This document shows positions 1-5,674 of a stretch of DNA of 10,162 nt, piece by piece. The translations under genes and the position numbers were made by a program. The notes beneath the pieces were generated by a model that was given only the letters and a program-made list of their open reading frames with translations, was not told the origin of the DNA and did no database searches. Origin of the DNA: Candidatus Thermokryptus sp. (GTDB lineage Bacteria > Bacteroidota > Ignavibacteria > Kryptoniales > Kryptoniaceae); the NCBI GenBank assembly GCA_028276305.1, contig JAPYWO010000018.1, positions 1-10,162 of the forward strand, read 5' to 3'. Position 1 is the first letter of the stretch; the number at the start of each line of letters is the position of its first letter.

Positions 1-970
1 GATACTTCGCGAGAAATTCCGAATAAATTTTGACAAGGTTATCAAGAAGCGAGAGTGTATAGGGGTAGCTATAATCCCTGAAAAATTCAAGTTGAGCTAC
101 GGTTAAAAGTCGGTTTGTCCTCCCGGGGTTACCGATTACGAAAACTGGGTCACCTTCTTTCATCCCCGTCTTGCTGAATGGGAAGTAATACTTTGTTTTA
201 ACGGGTTTTCCATCCTCATAAACTCTGAAAAACGCGACATCAAGGTCATATCTTGGATATGTGAAATTATCGGGGTCACCGCCAAAGTAAGCAACTATTG
301 TCTCGGGCGCATAAACAAGACGCACATCGGTATATCTTTTATAACCATAAAGCGAATACTTCCCACCGTTATAAAAAGTCACAACGCTGAAAACCATAGA
401 ATCCTTTGGATTCGTCTCCTTGAACTTCTTGTAATATCTCTCTTGGATTTCCCTTATTTTCTTGTCTCGGTTTGCAACTTTTTCTTCGTCAGTTTTCCCA
501 ATTTCAAATGCTTTTTGAACTTCTTCTGTGACATCCTCAATTAAAACAAGCTGGTCAACATAAAGATTTGGGACTTTTCTTTCCTCTTCAAGTGTTTTCG
601 CGTAAAATCCCGTTTCGGGCAAATTTTCACCCTCACGATTTACTGCGTCAAGAGCGCCCCTTGCACAGTGATGATTTGTCATAACGAGACCATCTTCAGA
701 AACGAACGAAGCAGAGCAATTTGGAAGACGCAAAGCCGAAAGCCGTGCCTTTTCAAACCAATCGGAAGTAGGCGTAAAACCGTATGTCTTTGCAAAATAA
801 TCAATCGGAGGATAATCAAATGTCCACATCTTTCCTGTGTCAAATTGACCCGCTTTTACGGTGTCAAGATAGGCAAGGTAAGATGGTTTGGTTGCTTGAT
901 AAGTTGTACAACCTGAGAAAACAAAAATCAAGACAAATGAAAGCAAAAGAAGGTTCTTAAAAAATCTCAT
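1..970 (-). CDS. S46 family dipeptidyl-peptidase (DPP7/DPP11 type), lipoprotein; N-terminal part only
   Basis: The reading frame is open from the ATG at 970 to the window edge (323 codons), so the C-terminal half lies outside. Residues 1-21 form a lipoprotein signal ending in FSGC, with Cys21 the likely lipidated residue. The mature part carries S46 hallmarks: GKMWTFDYPP (about 46-55), GLVMTNHHCA (94-103) with the catalytic His at 100/101, GGDPDNFTYPRYDLDVAFFR (230-249) with the probable catalytic Asp at 244, and VIGNPGRTNR (278-287). The family's serine nucleophile lies in the missing half. S46 enzymes are chymotrypsin-fold serine exopeptidases that release dipeptides from the N-termini of peptides in the periplasm or at the cell surface of peptide-using bacteria. 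A strong GAGGTGA ribosome-binding site precedes the ATG and supports this start. Family assignment is confident; substrate preference (hydrophobic or acidic) cannot be read from this fragment. A lipid anchor is an uncommon variant, since many S46 enzymes have a plain Sec signal. Confidence 0.93.
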   Translation of the reverse strand, partial: MRFFKNLLLLSFVLIFVFSGCTTYQATKPSYLAYLDTVKAGQFDTGKMWTFDYPPIDYFAKTYGFTPTSDWFEKARLSALRLPNCSASFVSEDGLVMTNHHCARGALDAVNREGENLPETGFYAKTLEEERKVPNLYVDQLVLIEDVTEEVQKAFEIGKTDEEKVANRDKKIREIQERYYKKFKETNPKDSMVFSVVTFYNGGKYSLYGYKRYTDVRLVYAPETIVAYFGGDPDNFTYPRYDLDVAFFRVYEDGKPVKTKYYFPFSKTGMKEGDPVFVIGNPGRTNRLLTVAQLEFFRDYSYPYTLSLLDNLVKIYSEFLAKY

Positions 971-981
971 CTTTTCACCTC
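971..981 (-). promoter_or_regulatory. Strong Shine-Dalgarno site of the S46 peptidase gene
   Basis: Read on the minus strand this is GAGGTGAAAAG directly before the ATG at 970. GAGGTGA is fully complementary to the usual 16S rRNA 3' end (TCACCTC). Most other starts in this window have no such match, so this site fixes the start codon of the S46 gene. The stretch TTTGAGGTGAAA occurs identically ahead of the ppiD-like gene (1718-1729). Confidence 0.75.
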
Positions 982-1020
982 AAAATTTTATTTTAAAAGG
1001 CAAGTTTAAATTAATACGAA

Positions 1021-1028
1021 CAAAGATA
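1021..1028 (-). promoter_or_regulatory. Possible Bacteroidota-type -7 element upstream of the S46 gene
   Basis: The minus strand reads TATCTTTG, a perfect match to the Bacteroidota -7 consensus TAnnTTTG. It would place a transcription start about 40 nt upstream of the S46 ATG. No good TTTG (-33) element is seen 19-21 nt further upstream, so this could be a chance match, and the gene may instead be read from the hicBA promoter. The 110-nt gap between hicA and the S46 gene holds nothing else I can identify. Confidence 0.3.
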
Positions 1029-1080
1029 AATTTCAAGTGGTGGAGGGTTTGAGATATTTTGTGTAATTTTCTTGTGATTT

Positions 1081-1305
1081 TTACAAAAGCTCTTTCAACT
1101 CTTCTTTACTTATACCTGCCTGCCTCAAAATTTCAAATAATGTTCCCTTTGGCAAATCCTTTTTATGCAGTGGTACAACAACCCTTCTTTTCGTCTCAGG
1201 GTGATAGTAAATATGGTGACTACCTTTGGTTCTATCAAGCACAAAACCCTTCTTTTCAAGGATTTTTATGACTTCTTGTGGGGTGAGTGAAAGAATTTTA
1301 GACAT
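1081..1305 (-). CDS. hicA: HicA family toxin (mRNA interferase)
   Basis: A 74-residue protein of the HicA/YcfA family, the usual length. HicA folds like a double-stranded-RNA-binding domain and cleaves mRNA using a conserved histidine. Visible hallmarks are the N-terminal helix with LTPQEVIKILEKKGF (7-21), the KGSHHIY segment (27-33) with the likely catalytic His30, the strand RVVVPLHKKDLPKGTL (41-56) and the C-terminal helix FEILRQAGISKEEL (57-70). Its ATG lies inside the end of hicB (8-nt overlap), so translation of toxin and antitoxin is probably coupled and the complex forms in the cytoplasm. The histidine is present and the frame is intact, so the toxin appears functional. The call is made on motif and gene pairing. 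Confidence 0.93.
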   Translation of the reverse strand: MSKILSLTPQEVIKILEKKGFVLDRTKGSHHIYYHPETKRRVVVPLHKKDLPKGTLFEILRQAGISKEELKELL

Positions 1306-1531
1306 CGGTTTCTATGGTCAGGGTATATTCTAAAGTATTTTCCTCTGTTGGTATATCTTCACCGTGTTCTTTCAAGCTTTCAATGTATAATTCAATCGCC
1401 TCCTTTGCCATTTCTATTGCGGTTTCTATCGTCTCACCATATGTAACACAACCGGGAAGAGAGGGAACGATTACTGTGTAACCACCTTCTGGCTCTTTTC
1501 TGAGCAAAATTCTGTAATTTAATAATCGCAT
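1298..1531 (-). CDS. hicB: HicB family antitoxin, short form
   Basis: A 77-residue HicB-like (UPF0150) protein with a partial RNase-H-like fold that neutralises HicA by direct binding. The signature is clear: GGYTVIVPSLPGCVTYGET (16-34), then the helix AIEMAKEAIELYIESLKEHG (38-57) and the EDIP turn (58-61). It ends straight after the last beta strand (TLEYTLTIET), so it has no C-terminal helix-turn-helix or ribbon-helix-helix domain of the kind that lets long HicB proteins repress their own promoter. The gene lies first in the pair, the arrangement opposite to E. coli hicAB, and overlaps hicA by 8 nt. No good Shine-Dalgarno site precedes the ATG; AGGAAA lies about 12 nt upstream. Confidence 0.92.
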   Translation of the reverse strand: MRLLNYRILLRKEPEGGYTVIVPSLPGCVTYGETIETAIEMAKEAIELYIESLKEHGEDIPTEENTLEYTLTIETDV

Positions 1532-1564
1532 ACCTAAATATTTCCTGATTTTGTTTCTACTTCG

Positions 1565-1594
1565 CGAAATTAAGTTAAAAAAATTTTATGCAAA
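1565..1594 (-). promoter_or_regulatory. Possible hicBA promoter
   Basis: On the minus strand TTTG is followed after 18 nt by TAATTTCG, one mismatch from the Bacteroidota -7 consensus TAnnTTTG. It lies about 35 nt upstream of the hicB ATG, in the divergent spacer shared with the ppiD-like gene. The region is very AT-rich, so the match has limited weight. Confidence 0.3.
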
Positions 1595-1666
1595 GTTCAA
1601 AAGTCATCTTTGAAACCTTTTCACAAATTTTTCAAAAACGGGAAAGTTAAGATTGGGATGCTTTAA

Positions 1667-1697
1667 TTGATTTTTAAGCGCTTTTGGTTTAAATTTA
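1667..1697 (+). promoter_or_regulatory. Possible promoter of the ppiD-led operon
   Basis: TTG at 1667-1669 is followed after 20 nt by TAAATTTA at 1690-1697, close to the Bacteroidota pattern TTTG-N19-21-TAnnTTTG. It would start transcription about 30-35 nt before the ATG at 1737. The -7 element lies inside an imperfect inverted repeat (1686-1713: GGTTT and AATTT pairing with AAATT and AAACC around a 5-nt loop). Promoter use is inferred from position and pattern only. Confidence 0.33.
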
Positions 1698-1719
1698 CAA
1701 AAAATTCAAAACCAAATTT

Positions 1720-1729
1720 GAGGTGAAAG
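1720..1729 (+). promoter_or_regulatory. Strong Shine-Dalgarno site of the ppiD-like gene
   Basis: GAGGTGAAAG lies 7 nt before the ATG at 1737 (10 nt from the GAGGTGA core). It supports that start over the in-frame ATGs at 1746 and 1755, although the spacing from the core is slightly long, so the ATG at 1737 is likely but not certain. Confidence 0.65.
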
Positions 1730-1736
1730 ACGCACC

Positions 1737-3851
1737 ATGCCTATAATGGCTAAAATGAGAGATAATCTACCAGCGATTTTGTTATCCCTTGTCATACTTT
1801 TCCTTTTGACGATTGTCCTTGACTGGGGAATGGACATAACAGGAAGACATCGTCGCGGTGTCAGTGGCTATAGGGAACCAATAGGAATTGTCAATGGCGA
1901 GGAGATAACCTATCAAGAGTTTAACCAAGCCCTTGAAATGGAAATTGAAAACTTTAAACAAAGAACAGGAAATGACCCGGACGACTTTATGATTGAACAA
2001 ATAAGAAATCAGGTCTGGGATCAACTCGTAAACAGAAAACTCATTGAACAAGAAATAAAGAAACTTGGTATAACTGTCACAGATGAAGAAATAACGGATT
2101 GGGTTCTCAACTCCCCGGAGACACTGCCTGAACCAGTGAAAAGAAACTTTGTTGATTCAACAGGAAACATTGATAGAGCGCTTCTTGAAAGAGCTCTTAA
2201 AGCGACATCGCCTCAAGCGAGACAATTTTGGATAGAGGTTGAAAAATTCCTCAAAGCGCAAAGATTGACAGAAAAACTTCAAAGCCGTCTCCTTGCAAGT
2301 GTTCGTGTAAGTGAGGGCGAAATAAAGGAAAGATTTGAAAAGCAAAATATACGATACGAAATAAAATACATCTCCCTTGACCCAAATAGGTTTGCAAAGG
2401 AAATAACTGAACCAACGGAAGAGGAAATAAGGGAATACTACAGGAATCACCAAAGCGATTTTAGAATACAAGAAACAAGACGTTTAAAATATGTGCTTTT
2501 CTCTGACGCTCCTTCCTCTGAGGACTCCGCTTCAGTTATCAGAGAGCTTGAGAATCTAAAACAACAAGCACTGCAAGGAGCTGATTTCATTGAACTGGTC
2601 AAAAATTACTCCGAACTTCCGTACACCGATGCATTTTTCAAACATGGTGAACTGCCAGCAGAAATTGAAAACGAGATATGGGACAAAAAGGTCGGTGAAA
2701 TAGTTGGACCTTTAAAACTCAGCGATGGGTTTCACCTTGTAAAGATAATTGACGAGCGGAAAGGAAGCGATGTTTTTGTCCGCGCAAGCCATATACTTGT
2801 CCCAATAGGTCGCGACTCCGCACAGGCATATAAACTCGCCAAGGAAATACTTGACCTTGCTAAAAAAGGCGAGGACTTCGCTAAACTTGCGGGAACATTC
2901 TCAACCGATCAAGCATCAGCAAGAAGAGGTGGAGACCTTGGATGGTTTGGAAAGGGCAGGATGGTTAAAGAATTTGAAGAAGCTTGCTTTAAAGCAAAGC
3001 CCGGGGAAATCGTCGGACCAGTTAGAACTCAATACGGTCTTCACATAATCAAAGTCGTCGCAAAAGATAACAGAGAGTTAAAAGTTGCCAATTTAAAACT
3101 AAGCGTAAGGGCGAGTTCAGAAACAATAGAATCCCAGAGAAAACGAGCCCAGGATTTCAGCCACACCGTAAGCGGTAAAAATTTCGTCCAGGAAGCAACA
3201 TCACTCGGTCTTGATGTCAAAACAACCCCACCATTTACAAAGGATTCACCTATCCCGGGAATCGGGATGAATAAATCAATTTCCGATTGGGCTTTCTCAA
3301 ACAAGGTTGGAAGCGTAAGCCCTGTTTTCAAAATTAGAGGTGGATTTGCTGTGTTCACCGTCGCAGAGATAAAAGAAGGCGGAATCAGACCTCTTGAAGA
3401 GGTAAAAGAGGCGATAAAAGTGAGAATACGAAGGGAAAAACTTCAAAATAAAGCGTATGAGTACCTCGCAAACCTCAGGAAGAAACTAAATGAAGCTGAA
3501 GGACTTGAGGGAATAACACGGCTTGATTCAACGCTTGAGGTCAAAACCGCTTCCGGCTTTACACTTTCGGGTGGTATCCCTGGCATAGGAACCGATGAAA
3601 ATGTCTTCGGTAAGTTGATTGACTTAAAGATAAATCAAATTTCAGAGCCGATAAAAGGGAATTCAAATGTTTATATAATTCAACTTGTGAACAAAACTCC
3701 TTTTGATACAACGCTTTACAAGTCGCAATATGAATCATTGAAAGAGCAGATTTACAACGAGAAGAGGAATTTGCTATTTTTCACTTGGCTTGACAACCTA
3801 AAAAAGAATGCAAAAATCGTTGATAACAGGGCGCTTTACTTTGAGCAATGA
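1737..3851 (+). CDS. PpiD/SurA-like peptidyl-prolyl isomerase, inner-membrane anchored periplasmic foldase
   Basis: A 704-residue protein with the layout of PpiD. A short cytoplasmic N-terminus is followed by one membrane segment (11-30, [20 protein letters not shown]), a SurA-N-like helical chaperone region (about 48-205, beginning [18 protein letters not shown]) and a large periplasmic part. A degenerate parvulin-like region spans about 247-338 ([18 protein letters not shown] at its end). A canonical parvulin domain spans about 348-440, with [35 protein letters not shown] and the closing [18 protein letters not shown]. Two further parvulin-end-like repeats follow (about 500-545 and 607-655), each with an IPGIG motif. 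It would fold or chaperone newly exported envelope proteins at the periplasmic face. E. coli PpiD has about 620 residues and one parvulin domain; this protein is longer. It is the first gene of a plus-strand run whose next member is an outer-membrane barrel, a plausible client. Confident in family; isomerase activity is expected only for the second domain. Confidence 0.9.
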   Translation: MPIMAKMRDNLPAILLSLVILFLLTIVLDWGMDITGRHRRGVSGYREPIGIVNGEEITYQEFNQALEMEIENFKQRTGNDPDDFMIEQIRNQVWDQLVNRKLIEQEIKKLGITVTDEEITDWVLNSPETLPEPVKRNFVDSTGNIDRALLERALKATSPQARQFWIEVEKFLKAQRLTEKLQSRLLASVRVSEGEIKERFEKQNIRYEIKYISLDPNRFAKEITEPTEEEIREYYRNHQSDFRIQETRRLKYVLFSDAPSSEDSASVIRELENLKQQALQGADFIELVKNYSELPYTDAFFKHGELPAEIENEIWDKKVGEIVGPLKLSDGFHLVKIIDERKGSDVFVRASHILVPIGRDSAQAYKLAKEILDLAKKGEDFAKLAGTFSTDQASARRGGDLGWFGKGRMVKEFEEACFKAKPGEIVGPVRTQYGLHIIKVVAKDNRELKVANLKLSVRASSETIESQRKRAQDFSHTVSGKNFVQEATSLGLDVKTTPPFTKDSPIPGIGMNKSISDWAFSNKVGSVSPVFKIRGGFAVFTVAEIKEGGIRPLEEVKEAIKVRIRREKLQNKAYEYLANLRKKLNEAEGLEGITRLDSTLEVKTASGFTLSGGIPGIGTDENVFGKLIDLKINQISEPIKGNSNVYIIQLVNKTPFDTTLYKSQYESLKEQIYNEKRNLLFFTWLDNLKKNAKIVDNRALYFEQ

Positions 3852-3870
3852 ACAAAACCATTTTTGAATT

Positions 3871-4572
3871 ATGACTTATAAAAATTTAATTTTTGCCCTT
3901 TTTCTCTCTTTAAATGCCATACTCGCTCAGTCGGAGAGAGAATTCGGCGCAAGTTTCAATTATATCCTATCAGCCAATGTTTTCCCGAACATAATATCAA
4001 GTGATGCTGGCGTTCGTAACTTATCTAACGAGATTAACAGTTGGTTTGGAATTTCAGCCGATTTAAGACATCGGATAAAAAACGGTTATTTTCTCGGTGC
4101 GTCTTTTGAAATTGTGAACAAAAAAGTTGACGGCTTCCTTACTCGGACGATTTCAAATCGCCTTGTTAAAATCCCAGTTGAAGACAGATATAAAATTTAC
4201 ATCGTTGAATTAAGCGCATTTTTCGTGGCGCCTTTCAGCTCAGAGAAATGGGAAGTTTATATCGGCGGTGGACTTGGCGCATATAAAGGAAACTTCACAA
4301 AAAGAATCCACGACATTGAAAGTAAAGTGACCAAATCACCTATCACCATCGGCATTCAAGTGATGTCAGGCGTAAAAAGAAACTTTTCAAAAAATCTCGG
4401 CTTAAGAGCTGAAATCAAATTCCGCGACCCGATCGTTGATGTAGAAAGTCAATTTAAAAGTAACACCATAAATTACAACGGCTACATCATCTCCGTTGAT
4501 CCGACGCCTTTCAAAACAAGAGTGAACTTTGATACTATAACTTTCATCCTGAGTATCGTCTACTCTTTTTAA
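3871..4572 (+). CDS. Small outer-membrane beta-barrel protein (porin family-like), unknown function
   Basis: A 233-residue protein with a Sec signal (1-19, cleavage likely after ILA and before Gln20). It is followed by alternating hydrophobic/polar segments separated by charged loops, such as FGASFNYILSANVF (25-38), GYFLGASFEIVN (72-83), YKIYIVELSAFFVAPF (107-122), WEVYIGGGLGAYKG (127-140) and ITIGIQVMSGVKR (158-170). It ends in ITFILSIVYSF, a strand with a C-terminal Phe, the usual BAM recognition signal. The size suits an 8- to 10-strand OmpX/OmpW-like barrel. No ligand or partner can be read from the sequence. It lies 19 nt after the ppiD-like gene with no Shine-Dalgarno site. An 8-codon mini-ORF (3848-3874) overlaps both neighbouring stop and start codons and could couple translation. 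The barrel assignment is fairly sure; function is unknown. Confidence 0.75.
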   Translation: MTYKNLIFALFLSLNAILAQSEREFGASFNYILSANVFPNIISSDAGVRNLSNEINSWFGISADLRHRIKNGYFLGASFEIVNKKVDGFLTRTISNRLVKIPVEDRYKIYIVELSAFFVAPFSSEKWEVYIGGGLGAYKGNFTKRIHDIESKVTKSPITIGIQVMSGVKRNFSKNLGLRAEIKFRDPIVDVESQFKSNTINYNGYIISVDPTPFKTRVNFDTITFILSIVYSF

Positions 4573-4591
4573 AATACAAAAAATTAACGCC

Positions 4592-4783
4592 ATGACGACC
4601 TACGCCGAACAGAAAAAAATGATTGAAGAACTACAAAGGATTTCATACCGACTCAAAGGTAAAGACAAATACGATTTTGAAATGTTTTTGAAAAGGCATA
4701 AAGATGATGAAGACCTTGACTCTCTTTCAATGAAGCGACTTCGTGAAATTTACGAGAAATATGTCATCAAAAAAGAGAAATAG
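4592..4783 (+). CDS. Small hypothetical protein, 63 residues, highly charged and helical
   Basis: I do not recognise a family. The 63 residues are rich in Lys, Glu, Asp and Arg, without a signal peptide, membrane segment or cysteines. They read as two or three amphipathic helices: roughly 3-21, 24-35 (KDKYDFEMFLKR) and 42-60 (DSLSMKRLREIYEKYV). It is likely a small cytoplasmic protein, possibly binding a partner protein or nucleic acid, but nothing specific supports that. It sits between the barrel gene (19-nt gap) and the zinc-ribbon gene (3-nt gap) on the same strand, and that tight spacing is the main reason to believe it is translated. No Shine-Dalgarno site is visible before the ATG. Confidence 0.68.
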   Translation: MTTYAEQKKMIEELQRISYRLKGKDKYDFEMFLKRHKDDEDLDSLSMKRLREIYEKYVIKKEK

Positions 4784-4786
4784 AAG

Positions 4787-5047
4787 ATGGTTGGTCTGAT
4801 CGGTATCGCGGTCATTGTTTTGATAGTTATCTTTTCAATTTTCTACGGATATGGCTTGTTCTTGAAAAGAGAAAACACGGGAGACCTCTCGGGACCAAGG
4901 GCGAAATGTACGATTTGCGGAAAAACATTTGAAAAGGAAGAAATGGTTGAAAGGGCAATCGGCATTGAAAAGCTTTATTACTTTTGTGGGGAATGCATCA
5001 ACGCCTTGCACATAGATTACTTGAACAAAAAAACAAACAAAATTTAA
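4787..5047 (+). CDS. Membrane-anchored CxxC/CxxC zinc-ribbon protein, unknown function
   Basis: An 86-residue protein with an N-terminal membrane segment (about 3-26, LIGIAVIVLIVIFSIFYGYGLF), a short Lys/Arg-containing linker and a compact metal-binding domain with Cys41-x2-Cys44 and Cys67-x2-Cys70. The spacing (KCTICGKTF ... YYFCGECINALH) resembles treble-clef or zinc-ribbon knuckles. The positive charges after the membrane segment (KRE, RAK) suggest that the zinc domain faces the cytoplasm. Small proteins of this kind often act as adaptors in membrane complexes, but no partner can be named. It begins 3 nt after the 63-residue gene and ends 3 nt before the thiamine-binding gene, so it is almost certainly in the same transcript. 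Function is unknown; the domain reading is fairly secure. Confidence 0.78.
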   Translation: MVGLIGIAVIVLIVIFSIFYGYGLFLKRENTGDLSGPRAKCTICGKTFEKEEMVERAIGIEKLYYFCGECINALHIDYLNKKTNKI

Positions 5048-5050
5048 CCC

Positions 5051-5362
5051 ATGCTCTTGTGTGAATTCAGCATGACCCCGATAGGTCAAGGTGAAAGCGT
5101 GAGCAAATATGTAGCTAGATGCATTGATATAGTTGATAAAAGTGGGCTTGACTACAAATTGACACCGATGGGGACTATAATTGAGGGGGAATGGGACGAT
5201 GTCTTTAACACAATAAAAAAATGTTTTGAAGCTCTAAAAGAGGACTGCAACAGGATTTCAATAACAATCAAAGTTGACTACAGAAAGGGAAGAGTCGGAG
5301 CTCTTGAGAGCAAAGTCAAAAGCGTTGAGGAAAAACTCGGAAGAAGCGTTAAAAAAGGTTAA
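5051..5362 (+). CDS. MTH1187 family thiamine-binding protein (DUF77)
   Basis: A 103-residue protein of the MTH1187/YkoF-like superfamily, with a ferredoxin-like beta-alpha-beta fold; members have been found to bind thiamine or its pyrimidine part in the cytoplasm. Characteristic stretches are LCEFSMTPIGQGESVSKYVAR (3-23), SGLDYKLTPMGTIIEGEWDDVF (31-52), CFEALKEDCNRISITIKVDYR (58-78) and the C-terminal LESKVKSVEEKLGR (85-98). Length and motif order match the family throughout and the frame is intact. It has no signal peptide. It is last in the plus-strand run and 3 nt from the zinc-ribbon gene. No TPP riboswitch is seen upstream. A role in thiamine salvage or buffering is likely, but whether the other operon genes relate to thiamine is unknown. 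The stop codon lies in a TTAA shared with the convergent gene. Confidence 0.92.
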   Translation: MLLCEFSMTPIGQGESVSKYVARCIDIVDKSGLDYKLTPMGTIIEGEWDDVFNTIKKCFEALKEDCNRISITIKVDYRKGRVGALESKVKSVEEKLGRSVKKG

Positions 5363-5607
5363 TCCTTCCCGTTCTTAAATTTTTTCAAAATACCGAAAGG
5401 TATGATTATGACATAAGCGAGGAAAAGAAGAATCGGCGCAAGGGTGATTGCTATGAAACTATCAACTCCACCTATAGCCATCAAGTAGAATCCGATGAAG
5501 ATTATAACTATGCCAACGATAAGAACGATGAAATTTTTCTTTGAAAATGGAATCTCGTGTTTTTGAAAAGTAGTTCTTCTTTTCTCTTTTTCCTTTGGTT
5601 TAGCCAT
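5359..5607 (-). CDS. DUF3098-like small membrane protein
   Basis: An 82-residue protein with a basic N-terminal tail (1-20, KPKEKEKRRTTFQKHEIP), two membrane segments (about 26-43 NFIVLIVGIVIIFIGFYLMA and 53-74 AITLAPILLFLAYVIIIPFG) joined by the turn GGVDS, and a short Lys-rich end. The pattern FSKKNFIVLIVGIV..IGFYLMAIGG...ITLAPILLFLAYVI fits DUF3098, a family common in Bacteroidota and relatives and often found near cell-division and envelope genes. Its function is not known; it should sit in the inner membrane with both ends in the cytoplasm. It is transcribed alone, tail-to-tail with the thiamine-binding gene (4-nt overlap) and head-to-head with the lipoprotein gene. The ATG is preceded by AGAAGAACAG, a weak ribosome-binding site. 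Confidence 0.75.
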   Translation of the reverse strand: MAKPKEKEKRRTTFQKHEIPFSKKNFIVLIVGIVIIFIGFYLMAIGGVDSFIAITLAPILLFLAYVIIIPFGILKKFKNGKD

Positions 5608-5640
5608 CTGTTCTTCTAATTTTTGTTAGCCAATTTATGA

Positions 5641-5674
5641 CAAAGATAAAAAAACAAAACAAGTTTTGCAAAAA
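5641..5674 (-). promoter_or_regulatory. Consensus-like Bacteroidota promoter of the DUF3098-like gene
   Basis: On the minus strand TTTTTG (5674-5669) is followed after 20 nt by TATCTTTG (5648-5641), matching the Bacteroidota TTTG-N19-21-TAnnTTTG promoter at both boxes. Transcription would start near 5634, giving a leader of about 27 nt before the ATG at 5607. The -33 box reaches the first base of the divergent lipoprotein start codon, so this sequence is both promoter for one gene and translation start region of the other. Confidence 0.5.

Noticed and set aside
668..916. Plus-strand 82-codon open frame inside the S46 gene
   Set aside because: It lies antisense to the clearly conserved TNHHC region of the peptidase, has no ribosome-binding site and its product (Cys/Arg-rich) resembles nothing; it is a shadow frame.
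1686..1713. Hairpin in the ppiD leader as a riboswitch or attenuator
   Set aside because: Two 5-bp AT-rich stems with an internal loop overlap the proposed -7 box, so much of it would not be transcribed, and no known riboswitch core is present.
1532..1736. Small gene or tRNA in the longest intergenic stretch (205 bp)
   Set aside because: No open frame with a start signal and no cloverleaf arms are visible; it holds only candidate promoters and weak inverted repeats.
5339..5376. Bidirectional terminator at the convergent junction
   Set aside because: The visible stems are only 4-5 bp (AAGG/CCTT; AAGAA/TTCTT with a bulge) with A/T runs that are common in this AT-rich DNA; too weak to call.
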